Positions 63,975 to 64,000 of a DNA stretch of 64,000 nucleotides are shown one piece after another (positions within the stretch are counted from its first letter, which is position 1; the number at the start of each line of letters is the position of its first letter). The notes beneath the pieces were generated by a model. It saw only the letters and a program-made list of their open reading frames with translations. It searched no databases and was not told the DNA's origin. The stretch lies in contig NZ_LFMW01000004.1 in the NCBI RefSeq assembly GCF_001050345.1, positions 402,616 to 466,615 on the forward strand, given 5' to 3'. The position numbers and the translations under genes are program-made. This stretch comes from Pseudomonas fildesensis (GTDB lineage Bacteria; Pseudomonadota; Gammaproteobacteria; Pseudomonadales; Pseudomonadaceae).

Positions 63975-64000
63975 CCCCTGTTTGCGTTAGCAAACAGGGG
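63975..64000. terminator. Terminator at the window edge
   Basis: CCCCTGTTTGC-GTTA-GCAAACAGGGG is an 11-base-pair stem with an A-rich left flank, which would form a T-run for a minus-strand gene beyond the window. The rest of 63726-63974 holds a REP half near 63935 and otherwise nothing I recognise. Confidence 0.8.

Overview
The window comes from a Pseudomonas chromosome, most likely the P. fluorescens group. It is GC-rich and carries many REP-type palindromes built on 'GCGGGCTTGC' or 'GGGAGCAAGC'. Several gene orders match P. aeruginosa from memory: folM-folE-folX; cysZ, glycosyltransferase, flavin oxidoreductase and glutathione peroxidase; cgtA-rpmA-rplU-ispB with the small iron-related gene and fklB; yfiRNB; recCBD. 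Both ends are cut: the first gene lacks its 5' part, and the last 27 bases are the terminator of a gene outside the window.

Layout. 1-9.8 kb is mostly metabolism and redox: a truncated monooxygenase-like membrane protein, the dihydromonapterin genes folM/folE/folX, two small proteins (DUF1244, HopJ-like), trxB, cysZ, a glycosyltransferase, an Old Yellow Enzyme, glutathione peroxidase, creA and proB. 9.9-14.8 kb is core: cgtA, rpmA, rplU, ispB, phnA, a small Fur-box gene and fklB. 15-23.4 kb holds a chemoreceptor, a glyoxalase-fold protein, a D-aminoacylase/RpiR/GntP operon, an LprI-like secreted protein and a SulP transporter. 23.5-25.4 kb is a low-GC two-gene island: an SMC/ABC-like ATPase and a TOPRIM-like partner that resemble two-gene anti-phage systems. 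25.6-30 kb holds an epimerase-like protein, two LysR regulators, mdaB and a TSUP transporter.

30-44.5 kb is the functional centrepiece. An amino acid permease, kynU, kynR, catBCA/catR, antR/antABC, an AroP-like permease and kynBA together cover uptake of tryptophan and its conversion through kynurenine, anthranilate, catechol and cis,cis-muconate to 3-oxoadipate enol-lactone. catD and pcaIJF are not in the window. Candidate control sites include a palindrome upstream of catR, GGATA direct repeats between antR and antA, a 12-bp palindrome between kynU and kynR, and A-rich Hfq/Crc-type motifs before both permeases.

44.8-48.7 kb has a cupin protein and the mmsAB valine genes with a LysR regulator. 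48.7-52.1 kb is an accessory patch. A strongly structured leader precedes a small DUF3077-like gene. The 3' part of that gene recurs 2.6 kb downstream as a 177-bp copy with six differences, all synonymous, and the two copies bracket a LysR/EamA/orphan segment. 52.1-54.4 kb is the yfiRNB cyclic-di-GMP module. 54.5-63.7 kb is recCBD. I saw no tRNA, rRNA, CRISPR array, transposase or integrase.
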